Part shown: in pieces, positions 8,581-17,945 of the stretch | Layout of the letters: each line of letters opens with the position of its first letter | How positions within the stretch are numbered: position 1 is the stretch's first letter | Origin: Kitasatospora sp. MAP12-44 | GTDB lineage: Bacteria > Actinomycetota > Actinomycetes > Streptomycetales > Streptomycetaceae | DNA length: 64,000 bases | NCBI RefSeq assembly: GCF_029892095.1 | Contig: NZ_JARZAE010000004.1 | Coordinates: forward strand, 496,001-560,000 | Reading direction: 5' to 3' | Translations under genes and position numbers: made by a program | Notes under the pieces: model-generated | What the model was told of the DNA's origin: nothing | Databases searched by the model: none | What the model saw: only the letters and a program-made list of their open reading frames with translations

Positions 8581-9071
8581 GATTCCCCCAGGCGCCCACC
8601 GGCGAGGTCCACTTCGAAGGAACCCTCGCAGTGCGGGCAGGTCACCGCGGCGCGCGTGTGGCCTTCGCTGTTGATCCACTGGTAGAAGTCCTGGAGGAAC
8701 GCGACATCGGTGGCGTACATCCGCTCGACGACACCGGCGTGCACGTCGGTGACCGTGCCGAGCCTGGTGATCACGTGGCTCAGCAGCACCACGCTCAGAT
8801 ACGCCGGGTTCTCCTTGACCCGCTGGTCGATCTGGGGCATCAGCTCGTCCCGCGCGGTGGCCAGCCGCATGGCGCCGTGCCGGTGCACCGTGCCCTCGTC
8901 GTCCACGAACCCGCGCGGAAGCTCGAACTCGAACTCCGTACGCAGCTCGCTCTCCCGAGGCTGGCGCCCCCGCTGCGACGCGGCGCCCTGCTGCGACGCC
9001 GCAGCCGCCGGTGCCGCAGCCGCTGCCGGTGCCTGCTCCAGGAGTTCCCCCAGGCCGATCCGTCTCCTCAT
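8577..9071 (-). CDS. eCIS tail assembly protein with a C-terminal CPxC motif
   Basis: A 164-residue protein. ATG at 9071 gives MRRRIGLGELLEQ; the longer frame from 9125 enters mobile-element-flanking sequence. It has an Ala/Gln-rich linker (about 13-45), then RTEFEFELPRGFVDDEGTVHRHG and MRLATARDELMPQIDQRVKENPAYL, the pattern of phage tail/baseplate assembly proteins that follow tube genes, and ends with AVTCPHCEGSFEVDL. Only one CPxC pair is visible, so a metal site would need dimerisation. It is separated from the tube gene by an IS remnant, so co-transcription with the tube and sheath needs read-through. Confidence 0.75.
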   Translation of the reverse strand: MRRRIGLGELLEQAPAAAAAPAAAASQQGAASQRGRQPRESELRTEFEFELPRGFVDDEGTVHRHGAMRLATARDELMPQIDQRVKENPAYLSVVLLSHVITRLGTVTDVHAGVVERMYATDVAFLQDFYQWINSEGHTRAAVTCPHCEGSFEVDLAGGRLGES

Positions 9072-9129
9072 CTGAAGACCTTTCCTTTGGTCAGGCATAG
9101 GCGTTTCGCCGTCAAGGCGGATCACTTAC

Positions 9130-9522
9130 AGGCAAAGGTGATCATCTGTCAGATGATCACGACCGAGGTGCTACTTTGCGATCCATGAGGACCGTCCACG
9201 TGAAGCGGGCGTTTCGGTACCGCTTCTACCCGACCGATGCGCAGGCAGCTGAGCTGTCGCGCACGTTCGGGTGTGTGCGGAAGGTCTACAACATGGCGCT
9301 GGCCGCGCGGTCCGAGGCGTGGGCGCTGCGGCAGGAGCGGGTCGACTGCGGGCGACCTTCCGCCGCGCGCGGCTGGTACGGCCGTGATGTAAGACCTCAA
9401 CGGAGCACTCCGGTCGGGCAGTCGTCGATGAAGCAGGAAGTCGTCCCAGCGCAGCGCTCGCGGCAGCGGCTCAGCCGCGAGGCTGAGGGGAATCCCCCTC
9501 GTCCGCGAGGGGGAGGAAGTCA
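9130..9522 (+). mobile_element. Internally deleted IS200/IS605-family element
   Basis: A TTAC motif (9126-9129, a common IS605 target) abuts the left side. Next is a perfect 23-bp palindrome at 9138-9160 (11-bp arms, left-end hairpin). Then come the tnpB start and, after an internal deletion, the tnpB 3-prime end with a perfect 8-bp stem at 9494-9513 and the terminal GAGGAAGTCA typical of actinobacterial IS605 right ends. No tnpA is present. The right boundary coincides with the stop codon of the inner tube gene. Exact ends are inferred from motif positions. Confidence 0.8.
9185..9519 (+). pseudogene. tnpB: TnpB remnant (N- and C-terminal pieces fused)
   Basis: The frame opens at 9185 with MRTVHVKRAFRYRFYPTDAQ, then AAELSRTFGCVRKVYNMAL, the conserved N-terminus of IS605 TnpB (RNA-guided nuclease ancestor of Cas12). 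After about 52 residues it jumps near QERVDCG to RGWYGRDVRPQR and MKQEV, which belong to the extreme C-terminus. The RuvC core of some 300 residues is lost, so no nuclease is made. The frame continues without a stop through the right end into DNA antisense to the tube gene. The right-end region that in intact elements encodes the omega RNA scaffold appears to be kept. Confidence 0.85.
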
Positions 9523-9960
9523 CTCGACCGTGATCTCCTCGAACACGATGGTCACCGTCTCCGTCGCGGCCTGCGACTCACCCGCGGTGAGTGTGGGGCC
9601 CTCCCACCTGCTGGCCCAGGCGTTCATCAGCTGGATGCGCCGCAGAGTGGCCCCCGTGGTGTCCTTGACCTCGATGGTGAGGTTCTGCCGCGCGGTGTTG
9701 ATCGCGCCGTTGTTGAGGGTCTCCTTGATCCAGTTCGTGAACGCCCCGCTCTTGTCGAGACCGCGGGTGATCGTCACCTCGCCCGGCAGCCGCGCTCCGG
9801 GCTGCTTGCGGACGATCAACTTGCCCTGCTGGGTCACCTGCTTGTACTCGACGACATCCTGATCAACGGTGAGGTTGCTGATCTCCTTGACGGATTCGAC
9901 GTTGTAGCCGCCGAGTTGGAGGCCGAAGATATGTGTGGAGAGCGGATCGCCGTCAGCCAT
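9520..9960 (-). CDS. Inner tube protein, gp19 family (Afp1-like)
   Basis: A 146-residue tail tube protein next to the sheath gene, so the likely main tube subunit. It has the family blocks MADGDPLSTHIFGLQLGGYN, VESVKEISNLTVDQDVVEYK, LPGEVTITRGLDKSGAFTNW and RIQLMNAWASRWEGPTL. The start ATG at 9960 lies 73 bases downstream of the sheath stop. The stop codon TGA (9522-9520) lies inside the right end of the IS200/IS605 remnant, so the element supplies the last base or bases and the 3-prime flank of this transcript. A hairpin in that end (9494-9513) could attenuate read-through to the downstream assembly genes. Confidence 0.94.
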   Translation of the reverse strand: MADGDPLSTHIFGLQLGGYNVESVKEISNLTVDQDVVEYKQVTQQGKLIVRKQPGARLPGEVTITRGLDKSGAFTNWIKETLNNGAINTARQNLTIEVKDTTGATLRRIQLMNAWASRWEGPTLTAGESQAATETVTIVFEEITVE

Positions 9961-10033
9961 GACTTCCTGTCACCTTCCGGAGGCGTGTGTTCTGGTCCCG
10001 TCGGTCCTGCGGTCCTGCTGGTGTCCCTGCTGG

Positions 10034-11602
10034 TCACTCGTTGACGAGGCTCGTGCTGTCGGAGAACTGGGCGAGCCGGAACACCACGAACTCGGCGGGC
10101 TTCACCGGAGCGACCCCGATCTCGCACACCACCTGCCCGAGGTCGATGGACTCCGGGGGGTTGTTGTCACGGTCGCACTTGACGTAGAAGGCCTCCGCCG
10201 CGGTCTGGCCGAACAGCGCTCCCCGCCGCCACTCCTCGGTCAGGAACGCGGTGATGTTGCGGCGGATGCTGGACCACAACCGGTCGTCGTTGGGCTCGAA
10301 CACCACCCACTGGGTCCCCAACAGGATGGACTCCTCCAGGTAGTTGAAGAGCCGCCGCACGTTGAGGTAGCGCCACGCGGGGTCCGAGGCGAGGGTCCGC
10401 GCACCCCAGATCCGGATGCCGCGCCCGGGAAACGCCCGTACGCAGTTGACGCCGATCGGGTTCAGCAGATCCTGCTCGCCCTTGCTGAGGCGGATCTCCA
10501 GGTCCACCGCACCGCGGATGATCTCGTTGGCCGGCGCCTTGTGCACGCCGCGTTCGGCATCGCTGCGCGCCCACACCCCGGCGACGTGCCCGCTCGGGGG
10601 GACCATCACGTTGCGGCCGCTCGCGGGGTCGAACACCTTGATCCACGGGTAGTACAGGGCGGCGTAGCGGGAGTCGAAGCCCGCCTCGTCCATCCGCCAG
10701 GTGCGCGCCCGCTGGGCGTTCAGGCCCGGCGGGGTGTCCAGGACGGCGATCCGGTCGCCCATCTGCTCGCAGTGCGACATCACCGCCAGCTGGACGGTCC
10801 TGACGCCCTCCGCGTCGAGGTCGCCGCGTTGGAAGGCGCTCATCAGGTCGGGCACCGCGACCATGGTGATCTCGTCGATCGCCTCGAGGCCCGCGAATCC
10901 GGTTCGGGCCGAGGCGTCTCCCACGTACTCCGCGGGGTCGACCCGGGGTGCGGGGGTGGCGGGGGCGACCGGCGCGGCCGCAGGAGCCGCGGGGGCCGTG
11001 GGGGCAGCGGCCAGGGCGAGGCGCTGCGGCGCCGGGCGGCTCTGCGCGCTGCCGGGCTGCTCGGTGACCACGACGAGTTTCGACTCGCGCAGCTGGGTGA
11101 CGACATATCCCTTGGTGCTCCTACGGGTTGAGACCTCGTACGTCTCGGTCACCTCGCTGCCCTTGCGGACCACGAGCTTGAACCGGTCGTCCGGGACGTT
11201 CTCCCCCTCGGCCTCGGCGATCTCGACGGAGACGTCGCCGCCCACGCCGGGCAGAGCCGAGAACAGGAAGCCCGCGACGGCGCTGGGCACGGGCGCCGTA
11301 CGGGCGGGGTCCGGCCCGGCGCCGGGCGCCTGCCGGCCGGGGTCGCCGATCCGTACGACGTAGGCGGAGCCGCCGCCGTTGGCGAAGAAGCCGTACACGG
11401 CGTGGGGCAGGTACGTGCCTTCGGAGAAGCCGCCGAAGCGCTGCACGTACTGGTCCCAGTTGGTCACCAGGGTTGGCTCGTGGAAGGGGCCGGTCTCGGC
11501 AAAGCCGACCAGGGCGGCGACGGCCGTGCCGACTCCCTCGATCGGCCGCGCACCGGACTGGACCTCCTCCACGTACACGCCCGGGGTGAGGTACGACGGC
11601 AT
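10034..11602 (-). CDS. Contractile tail sheath protein
   Basis: A 522-residue sheath subunit. ATG at 11602 gives MPSYLTPGVYVEEVQSGARP, the hallmark sheath N-terminus, with VAALVGFAETGPFHEPTLVT after it. The C-terminal region shows FLTEEWRRGALFGQTAAEAF and EIGVAPVKPAEFVVFRLAQF, the handshake strands used in sheath polymerisation. An Ala/Pro-rich insert (about residues 225-255) lies in the surface domain between the conserved parts. Only one sheath gene is seen in the window; Afp has three. The 161-base gap before it suggests a separate promoter or leader for the sheath-tube unit. Confidence 0.96.
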   Translation of the reverse strand: MPSYLTPGVYVEEVQSGARPIEGVGTAVAALVGFAETGPFHEPTLVTNWDQYVQRFGGFSEGTYLPHAVYGFFANGGGSAYVVRIGDPGRQAPGAGPDPARTAPVPSAVAGFLFSALPGVGGDVSVEIAEAEGENVPDDRFKLVVRKGSEVTETYEVSTRRSTKGYVVTQLRESKLVVVTEQPGSAQSRPAPQRLALAAAPTAPAAPAAAPVAPATPAPRVDPAEYVGDASARTGFAGLEAIDEITMVAVPDLMSAFQRGDLDAEGVRTVQLAVMSHCEQMGDRIAVLDTPPGLNAQRARTWRMDEAGFDSRYAALYYPWIKVFDPASGRNVMVPPSGHVAGVWARSDAERGVHKAPANEIIRGAVDLEIRLSKGEQDLLNPIGVNCVRAFPGRGIRIWGARTLASDPAWRYLNVRRLFNYLEESILLGTQWVVFEPNDDRLWSSIRRNITAFLTEEWRRGALFGQTAAEAFYVKCDRDNNPPESIDLGQVVCEIGVAPVKPAEFVVFRLAQFSDSTSLVNE

Positions 11603-11763
11603 GCTCACTCCTTCGGGTGGGCGGTCGGTCGCCACCGAGTCTGCGGTCGGGGCCGCCTCCCCCGACATGTCCCGGGGTCCCGGACCAGGGGCAGGGACGC
11701 TGCCCCGCGCGGGCATCGCGACACGTACCCGGCGGGCGCGGCCCGGCGCGAGTCAGGCGCGAG

Positions 11764-13908
11764 TCAGGCGCCGAGCGGCTCGCCCTCGAAGGCGCCCAGC
11801 CAAGGCCCGAACTCGCTCTCCAGGACCAGGCGGCCGAGTTTGCGGTACTCCCCCATCACGGCGGACACCAGCTGTGCCATGCTCAGCGGCCGGCCCGTCT
11901 CGGCGGCCAGGTAGGCCGCGGTCACCGCGCACGCCCGGATCGAGCCGCCCGCGAGCTCGAAGCGGCGCGCGCAGAACCCCAGGTCGAGGTCGTCGCCGCG
12001 GGGGATCCGCTTGCCCAGGCAGCGGTCCCACAGGGCACGCCGCTGCTCCTCGTCCGGCAGCGGGAACTCCGCGATGACGTCCAGGCGCCGGGTGAACGCC
12101 TCGTCGAGGTTGGAGCGCAGATTCGTCGTCAGCACGGCGATCCCGTCGAAGGACTCCATACGCTGCAGCAGGTACGCCGACTCCACGTTCGCGTGACGGT
12201 CGTGGGCGTCCTTGACCTGCGAGCGCTTCCCGAAGATCGCGTCGGCCTCGTCGAAGAGCAGCACGCCGTTCACCTGCGACGCCTCGGTGAAGATGCGCTC
12301 CAGGTTCTTCTCCGTCTCGCCGATGTACTTGTCCACGACGCTGGAGAGGTCCACGACGTACAGCTCCATTCCCAGCTCCGCCGCGATCACTTCGGCCGAC
12401 ATCGTCTTGCCGGTGCCCGACTCCCCGGCGAACAGGGCGATCACCCCGCGCCCCCGCCCGCCGCCCGGCCGCATCCGCCATCGGCCGAGCACCTGGTCGC
12501 GGTGGATCGCGCGCAGGGCCAGCTCGTGCAACTGGCGCGCGGTGGGGTCGGGCAGCACCAGATCGTCCCAGCCGACAGCGGGCTCGATCCGACGGGCGAG
12601 GCGCGCGAGTCCCGCTCCGTTCTGCGCCCGTACGGCGGCGCGCAGGTCGTCGGCGCCCACCGGACGGCCCTCGGCCGCCGCCGTCCGGGCCGCCACGCCG
12701 GCTGCCCTGGCCACCTGGTCCTCGTCCAGCCGGTACGGGGCCACCGCCTCGGCCAGCTCGGCGCTCAGCTCGGCGGGCGCCTCCCCCCGGCCGGGCGACG
12801 CATTCAACGCGCGCGCCCACTGCGCGGCGCGCTGCCCCGGGTCCAGCGGCGGGACCACGATCACCACCGGGCTCTCCCGCGCCCAGGCCGGATCCCAGCC
12901 GCGGGTGCCGTGCACGATCAGCGGAACGTCGGCCAGCTCCGCACACAGCTCGCGCAACAACCGTGCGTGCTCGGGGCGTTCGGGTTCGATGGCGTCCAGG
13001 GGGCCGAGCACCACGCCGCTGTCGCTCAGCCGCGCCTCCCTGGCCAGCGCGCGCACGGCGGCGTCCGCGGCGTTCGGGGCGTCCGGGGGGCGGGTCGCGA
13101 GCGCGGCGAGGTCGACGACCAGGGGCCGCCGGACGAGGCCCGCCAGCGCGTCGACCGCCAGTCGGCCGGCGCTGCCGCCCTGGTCCAGCAGCTGCACCAG
13201 TGCGCTGCCGCTCGCTGCGGCGGCGCGGATGCGGCGCGCCGGCTCCGCGAAGTCGCCGGCAGCGGCAGCGCCAGCGCCGGCGGCACCGGCAGCGGCCCGG
13301 CCGACCCGGACCAACCCGCGCAGCGCGCAGTCGAGTTCGTCATCTCCGAGCAGATGGGCCGTCACCCGGTCGGGTAAGCGCAGGCCCCGGGAGAGCAGCG
13401 GGCGCTCCGGCTCGGTGATCTCCAGGAGCCCGCCGGTGATCAGCGGGGCCTGCGCCGAGAAGCGGAAGCGGCCTGCGCCCGCCGCCGGCAGGCCGCACAG
13501 TTCCAGCGCGAGCCCGATGGTCGGCCTGCGCTGGGCCAAGTCGTCGTTGAGGTAGCCGTAGAGCTGCTCGAACCGGACGTCGAGGTCGGGGGCGATCGCC
13601 ACGAGCAGGAGTTCAAGGTCCACCGGGAGCAGGCCGAAGGTGTCGGCGAGCGCTTCGAGCCGCGACGTGGCCCCAACCCCAGCCGCAACCCCAGCCGCGC
13701 CGACGCCGCCCACCTCAGCCGACGCCGCCAGGATCCGCTCCACCGCCTCCGGCGTGAGGTACTGGCCGCGGTACGGGTCGTCCGGGTCCGGATCGACGGC
13801 CCGGCGCTCGCGGACCGCGCATCTGACCCGCTGCTCGACGCGGCGCAGCCGGTCCCACAGAGGGTCGGCTGCGATGACCGCCGGCTCGTCCCCGAGGTCG
13901 ACGCTCAT
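11764..13908 (-). CDS. AAA+ ATPase of the eCIS (Afp15/Pvc15-like)
   Basis: A 714-residue protein. The N-terminal half (to about residue 440) is the family-specific helical region. The C-terminal half is a classic AAA domain with Walker A GESGTGKT at about 494-501, Walker B LLFDEADAIFG at about 549-559, sensor-1 VLTTNLRSN, and the arginine-finger region DEAFTRRLD. It ends with a helical lid (GSIRACAVTAAYLAAETGRP). This ATPase is present in nearly all eCIS clusters and is thought to act in assembly rather than contraction. Start ATG overlaps the upstream cap gene stop by four bases. Confidence 0.95.
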   Translation of the reverse strand: MSVDLGDEPAVIAADPLWDRLRRVEQRVRCAVRERRAVDPDPDDPYRGQYLTPEAVERILAASAEVGGVGAAGVAAGVGATSRLEALADTFGLLPVDLELLLVAIAPDLDVRFEQLYGYLNDDLAQRRPTIGLALELCGLPAAGAGRFRFSAQAPLITGGLLEITEPERPLLSRGLRLPDRVTAHLLGDDELDCALRGLVRVGRAAAGAAGAGAAAAGDFAEPARRIRAAAASGSALVQLLDQGGSAGRLAVDALAGLVRRPLVVDLAALATRPPDAPNAADAAVRALAREARLSDSGVVLGPLDAIEPERPEHARLLRELCAELADVPLIVHGTRGWDPAWARESPVVIVVPPLDPGQRAAQWARALNASPGRGEAPAELSAELAEAVAPYRLDEDQVARAAGVAARTAAAEGRPVGADDLRAAVRAQNGAGLARLARRIEPAVGWDDLVLPDPTARQLHELALRAIHRDQVLGRWRMRPGGGRGRGVIALFAGESGTGKTMSAEVIAAELGMELYVVDLSSVVDKYIGETEKNLERIFTEASQVNGVLLFDEADAIFGKRSQVKDAHDRHANVESAYLLQRMESFDGIAVLTTNLRSNLDEAFTRRLDVIAEFPLPDEEQRRALWDRCLGKRIPRGDDLDLGFCARRFELAGGSIRACAVTAAYLAAETGRPLSMAQLVSAVMGEYRKLGRLVLESEFGPWLGAFEGEPLGA

Positions 13909-14606
13909 CGCGCCGACCCGCCGCGCCGTCGGCGACCGGGCGGCAGCGGACGCTCCCGGGGCGCCGCGAAGCCGTCCGGACCGGGATCCGTACCCTCCCG
14001 GTAGCGCAGTCGCCGGGAGGGACTACCGGCCGCCGCCGTCGTATCGGTGGCGCGCACCACGAGCCCCTCGGTGACCGGGGGCCCCGCGGGGCTGCGCTCA
14101 CCGGGCAGCGGCGCGAGCACCCTGAGGTCGATCGAGGGTTTCAACTCCCCACCCAGGGCGGACCACACGTCGGACACCGACGGCACGCCCTCGCCGCGCC
14201 CGGCGAGGTCCAGCCCGACGGTGAGCCCGAGCCGGGCGAGGCTGCCGGTGAGCAGCCGCTCGGGCAGCACGGCCGATGCCGTCAGGCACCGCAGCGCCTC
14301 GGACAGCAACCGGTGCTCGTCCTGCGGCCGGTTGGTCCACGCGGTCACCAGGTAGGCCAGCTCGAACCAGCGGGGCGCGCTGCGCCAGGCCACCACCAGG
14401 CCGTCCGCGTCGTGCTCCTCGGCGGCGCCGCTCAGCCGGCGGGCGGCGTCCTCGCGGATCGCGTACAGGAAGACGCTGACCGTCGGAGCGTTGCGCCGAG
14501 CGGCCCACTCCCGGGTGGGCGAGTCGAAGACCAGCTCGACCCCGCGCTCCTGCAGGCCGCTCTCCAGGAGCAGCAGCCGCAGTGCCTCGTCGACCTCGTG
14601 GATCAA
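13905..14606 (-). CDS. DUF4255 tail terminator cap protein (Pvc16/Afp16-like)
   Basis: A 233-residue protein with the DUF4255 features: IHEVDEALRLLLLES at the start, RNAPTVSVFLYAIREDAARR, and RWFELAYLVTAWTNRPQDEH, followed by a Pro/Arg-rich tail. In Afp and PVC this protein caps the distal end of tube and sheath and fixes particle length. The initiation codon is TTG at 14606, preceded by GGAGGTGGAG; it overlaps the stop of the beta-propeller gene as TTGA, so translation is probably coupled. The C-terminal 45 residues are low complexity and may be disordered. Confidence 0.9.
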   Translation of the reverse strand: MIHEVDEALRLLLLESGLQERGVELVFDSPTREWAARRNAPTVSVFLYAIREDAARRLSGAAEEHDADGLVVAWRSAPRWFELAYLVTAWTNRPQDEHRLLSEALRCLTASAVLPERLLTGSLARLGLTVGLDLAGRGEGVPSVSDVWSALGGELKPSIDLRVLAPLPGERSPAGPPVTEGLVVRATDTTAAAGSPSRRLRYREGTDPGPDGFAAPRERPLPPGRRRRGGSAR

Positions 14607-17600
14607 CGCCGCTCCACCTCCTGCGGCGGGCCGATGGAGCCGGCCACCACCAGGAAGGGGCAGGTCACCGGCGAGAAGCCGGGACCGCTGGCGGTGATGG
14701 TCCGCGGACCCGTCTCGTCCTTGGCGAGGATGAGCAGTTGGCCTGCGAAGGTCCCGTCGGCGGCGGGGTAGGTGGGCGCCGCGGCGGCGGTGATGCCGGG
14801 CAGCCAGCTGAACGCCACCGGCACGCCCGGCGGGAAGTCCACGCCGCGTACGGAGGTCACAAAGCCGGGCTTGCCGATCGGCGGCACCGCGACGATCCGG
14901 GGCTGGAGGATCCGCAGCGGGGTGCTCGCCAGATGCCCACCCGGGGCGGAGTCGGTGCCGGTGGTGGTCAGGACCGTGGTGAGGGTGGTCTGCAGCGCGG
15001 CCGTGGGCGACAGCACCACCTGCACGACCTCGCTGCCGCCCGGCGGCAGGTCGCCCAACGCGCAGGCTCCGCCCCGGCAGCCGGGGGGCAGCGGCTCGGT
15101 GGGCACCCCTGCGGGCAGTCCGAGCGACAGGCGCAGCCCGGTGGCGAGCGCCTGGCCGCCGTTGCGCACGGTGTAGCTGACGGTCACGTGGCCGCCCACG
15201 TAGCCGGGATCCGGCTGGGCGCTGATCGACACTCCCGGGCCGGCCCTCGGCGGCGCCGGCCTCAGGTTCCCGGGCCCCGACGGAGGCGAGGGCGTCGGGG
15301 GCGGGGGCGTCAGGGGCGGGGGCGTGGCGGGCGGCGCGGCCACCACGGGGACGACCGTCTGCGCGGCGTTGTCGCCGGGGTTGGCGTCGATCACCGACCC
15401 GGCGACGGACCAGCCGAGCTGCTGCCGGCCGACCTGCGTGCCGATGACGGTGGCGGTCACCTGGACGACCGCGCCCGGGGCCAGGGTGCCGAGGTCGCAG
15501 CGCAGGGCTCCGGCGTCGCACTGGCCGACCGGGGCCGTCAGCCCGCCCAGCCGGGCGCCCGCCGGTACGGACGCCGTGAGGACGGTGTCCGGCGAGGGCG
15601 CGGGTCCGTGGTTGGTCACGGTGACGGCCACGGTCGTGCCGGCGCCGGGCACGATCGGCGGCGTGCCGGGCGGCGCGCTCAACGACAGGTCGACGGACTC
15701 CTGGATGCTCGGCTCCTTCTGTCGCCCCGGCAGCCCGCTGTCGACGGGGGTGAGCGTGCCGCTCGCGAAGTCGTAGACCGACAGTCCCTCCGGCGAGTTC
15801 GCCGGCAGGGCCCGGCGGGAGGTCAGCACCAGCTGCGCGCCGTTCGCCGTCCAGGCGACGTCGCGGGGCTGGAACGGGCCGGTGGTGGAGGTGTCGGGCA
15901 GCGGGCGTTTGCAGGCGCCCTTGTCCTGGCTGAGCCCGGCGGGCAGGATCACCGTGCATCCGGCGCCGGTCGGCGAGGTGACGAGGATGCCGTCCTGCTG
16001 GTTGTCCCCGCCGTCGCCGCCCTTGCGGTTGAACGCGATGCTCCGGCCGTCCGGCGAGAAGACGGGGCTGTCGTCGATGACGTCGCAGGCGCCCGGACAG
16101 GCCGTCAGGCTCAGGTCGCTCTGCTGGTCGAGCGCGTCGGCCGGCACGGTCCACACGTGCTTGTTGCCGCCGTTGCCGTTGACGACCTCGGTCCTGGTGA
16201 AGGCGATCGACCTGCCGTCCGGGGACCAGGAGGGCTCGGCCTCGGAGGCTGCCGGCTGGTCGGCCGGCGGCTCGACGGTGCCGACGATCGCGCCCGTCGA
16301 CACCTGCGCGATCACGATCCGCCCCGGCCCGGACGCCCCTGCGACCCCGCCGGGCGAGGTCCTGGTGAAGGCGATCAGCTTGCCGTCCGGTGAGAAGGCC
16401 GGGTCGGTGTCCCAGTCGTTCGGCCCGCGCCCGGCGAGGTTCATCGGCTGCGGATCGGAACCGTCGGCGCCGGCCAGCCAGATCCGCTCGATGCGGCCGG
16501 CGGGCGAGTCCTCGAAGCGGGTCACCACGATGCTCCGGCCGTCCGGCGTGTAGGCCTGCCGCTCGAACCACGGGTCGTAGCCGGGACGGGGGTTGAACAG
16601 CGGGTCGTCCGCGGGGTTGGTGTCGGTGTCAGCGGCCGGGTCCTCCCTGAGCACGCTGACGCCCAGGTCGCGCGGGTCCGCTCCGCCGGGGAGGACGTCC
16701 TCCAGGTCGGCCACGTTCGAGGCCGAGGCGCTGGTCTCCCCCACCACAGGACCGCCCTCGCTCAGGGTGCCGAGCCAGGTCGGCGTCTGGATCAACCGGT
16801 CATCGCCGTACACCAGTTGGGGCGGGGTGCAGGAGCAGGTCGGAGCGCGGTAGACGTTCTCGTACGGCGTCAGCGTGCCGTCGGCCAGGTTGGGGCTCAG
16901 AAAGAGGACGCCGCTTCCGTCGGGCAGCCAGGCGGCCGATCCGGTCTGCCAGTCGGCGCCGGTCGCGGGGAAGAACGCCCGGTCACCGGTGCCGTCGGGG
17001 GTGGTGAGCCGCAGCTGGGGACCGACCTGGCCGCCCTGGTCCCAGGTGTAGACGAGCTGGTCGCGGTGCGCGGCGTCGTCCAGCGGGTTCCATGCCGGGT
17101 CGACGGCGCTGCCGGTGGTCACATCGGTGATCCGCCTCGATCCGCCGCCGCCCGTCAGGGGCAGCAGGTAGAGCTGGGTGTGCGCCGGGTCGGCGTCGCA
17201 CGCGTACGCGACCCATTGGCCGTCCGGCGAGACCGTCGGGTTCGTCTCGTCGGACGTGGTGTCGGTCAGCCTGCGCAGCCCGGTGCCGTCGGCATTGACC
17301 AGCCACAGGTCCCGCTGGGACTTCCCGCTGGTCCCGCCCGGCTCGGCCGCATCGAACACGACGGACTGGCCGTCCGGGGTCAACGTCGGGTCGGCGGTGT
17401 CCATACCGGTGGTGAGCTTGTGCACCGCGCCGGACGCGTCGCGCAGGTACACCTGGGGCAGCGGGCCGTCCCGCAGGCTGGTGAAGACCAGCAGGCCGCC
17501 GCGGGCCGAGGGGTCCACGTCGAAGTGGGCGGGACCGGGCCCGAACAGCGGTGTGCTGGACGCCGGACCGGTCACGCCGGCCAGGCTGCGGTGGTCCGTG

Positions 17601-17797
17601 CCGGCGAAGACGATCCGCCCGGCGTCCGCCGTGACCCCGGCGGGCGACGGGAGGGGGCCGGCCTCCCGCCCGTCGGAACTCGCGCTGCCCGGCGCCACCA
17701 CGGCCGCCGCCAGGGACAGCAGGATGGCGGCGGCCGCTCGCGCCGACCGCCGGATGGAGCGGGGAGTACCCGGGGCGCCGATCACGCTCAACCTCAC
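14603..17797 (-). CDS. Secreted beta-propeller (PD40/TolB-like) protein with DUF11 domains
   Basis: A 1064-residue exported protein. An Arg-rich Sec leader with a hydrophobic core ends near residue 40. Residues about 50-660 carry many PD40/WD40-like propeller motifs (DGQSVVFD, DGQWVAYA, DGKLIAFTR, DGRSIAFTR, DGRSIAFNR). Two DUF11-type Ig-like domains follow (about 665-790 and 835-940), split by a Pro-rich linker, then a final beta-sandwich segment. The gene is coupled to the eCIS cap gene (four-base overlap), so it belongs to the same operon. Being outside the cytoplasm, it may link or license the particle at the cell envelope, or bind a surface partner. That role is inference; the fold assignment is strong. 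Confidence 0.85.
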   Translation of the reverse strand: MRLSVIGAPGTPRSIRRSARAAAAILLSLAAAVVAPGSASSDGREAGPLPSPAGVTADAGRIVFAGTDHRSLAGVTGPASSTPLFGPGPAHFDVDPSARGGLLVFTSLRDGPLPQVYLRDASGAVHKLTTGMDTADPTLTPDGQSVVFDAAEPGGTSGKSQRDLWLVNADGTGLRRLTDTTSDETNPTVSPDGQWVAYACDADPAHTQLYLLPLTGGGGSRRITDVTTGSAVDPAWNPLDDAAHRDQLVYTWDQGGQVGPQLRLTTPDGTGDRAFFPATGADWQTGSAAWLPDGSGVLFLSPNLADGTLTPYENVYRAPTCSCTPPQLVYGDDRLIQTPTWLGTLSEGGPVVGETSASASNVADLEDVLPGGADPRDLGVSVLREDPAADTDTNPADDPLFNPRPGYDPWFERQAYTPDGRSIVVTRFEDSPAGRIERIWLAGADGSDPQPMNLAGRGPNDWDTDPAFSPDGKLIAFTRTSPGGVAGASGPGRIVIAQVSTGAIVGTVEPPADQPAASEAEPSWSPDGRSIAFTRTEVVNGNGGNKHVWTVPADALDQQSDLSLTACPGACDVIDDSPVFSPDGRSIAFNRKGGDGGDNQQDGILVTSPTGAGCTVILPAGLSQDKGACKRPLPDTSTTGPFQPRDVAWTANGAQLVLTSRRALPANSPEGLSVYDFASGTLTPVDSGLPGRQKEPSIQESVDLSLSAPPGTPPIVPGAGTTVAVTVTNHGPAPSPDTVLTASVPAGARLGGLTAPVGQCDAGALRCDLGTLAPGAVVQVTATVIGTQVGRQQLGWSVAGSVIDANPGDNAAQTVVPVVAAPPATPPPLTPPPPTPSPPSGPGNLRPAPPRAGPGVSISAQPDPGYVGGHVTVSYTVRNGGQALATGLRLSLGLPAGVPTEPLPPGCRGGACALGDLPPGGSEVVQVVLSPTAALQTTLTTVLTTTGTDSAPGGHLASTPLRILQPRIVAVPPIGKPGFVTSVRGVDFPPGVPVAFSWLPGITAAAAPTYPAADGTFAGQLLILAKDETGPRTITASGPGFSPVTCPFLVVAGSIGPPQEVERR

Positions 17798-17945
17798 AGA
17801 CCGAGAAGGGCGTTGCTCCCGGCAGTCTCCCCGGCCCGGGTAGGCGGGGACAGGGCCCCGATACCAGAGCCGGGGGAAGCGGCCGGTGTCCCCCAGGGCA
17901 ATCCGCCACGGCCCGGCTGCGTCAGAGGTGCCGTCAGAGGCAGTG

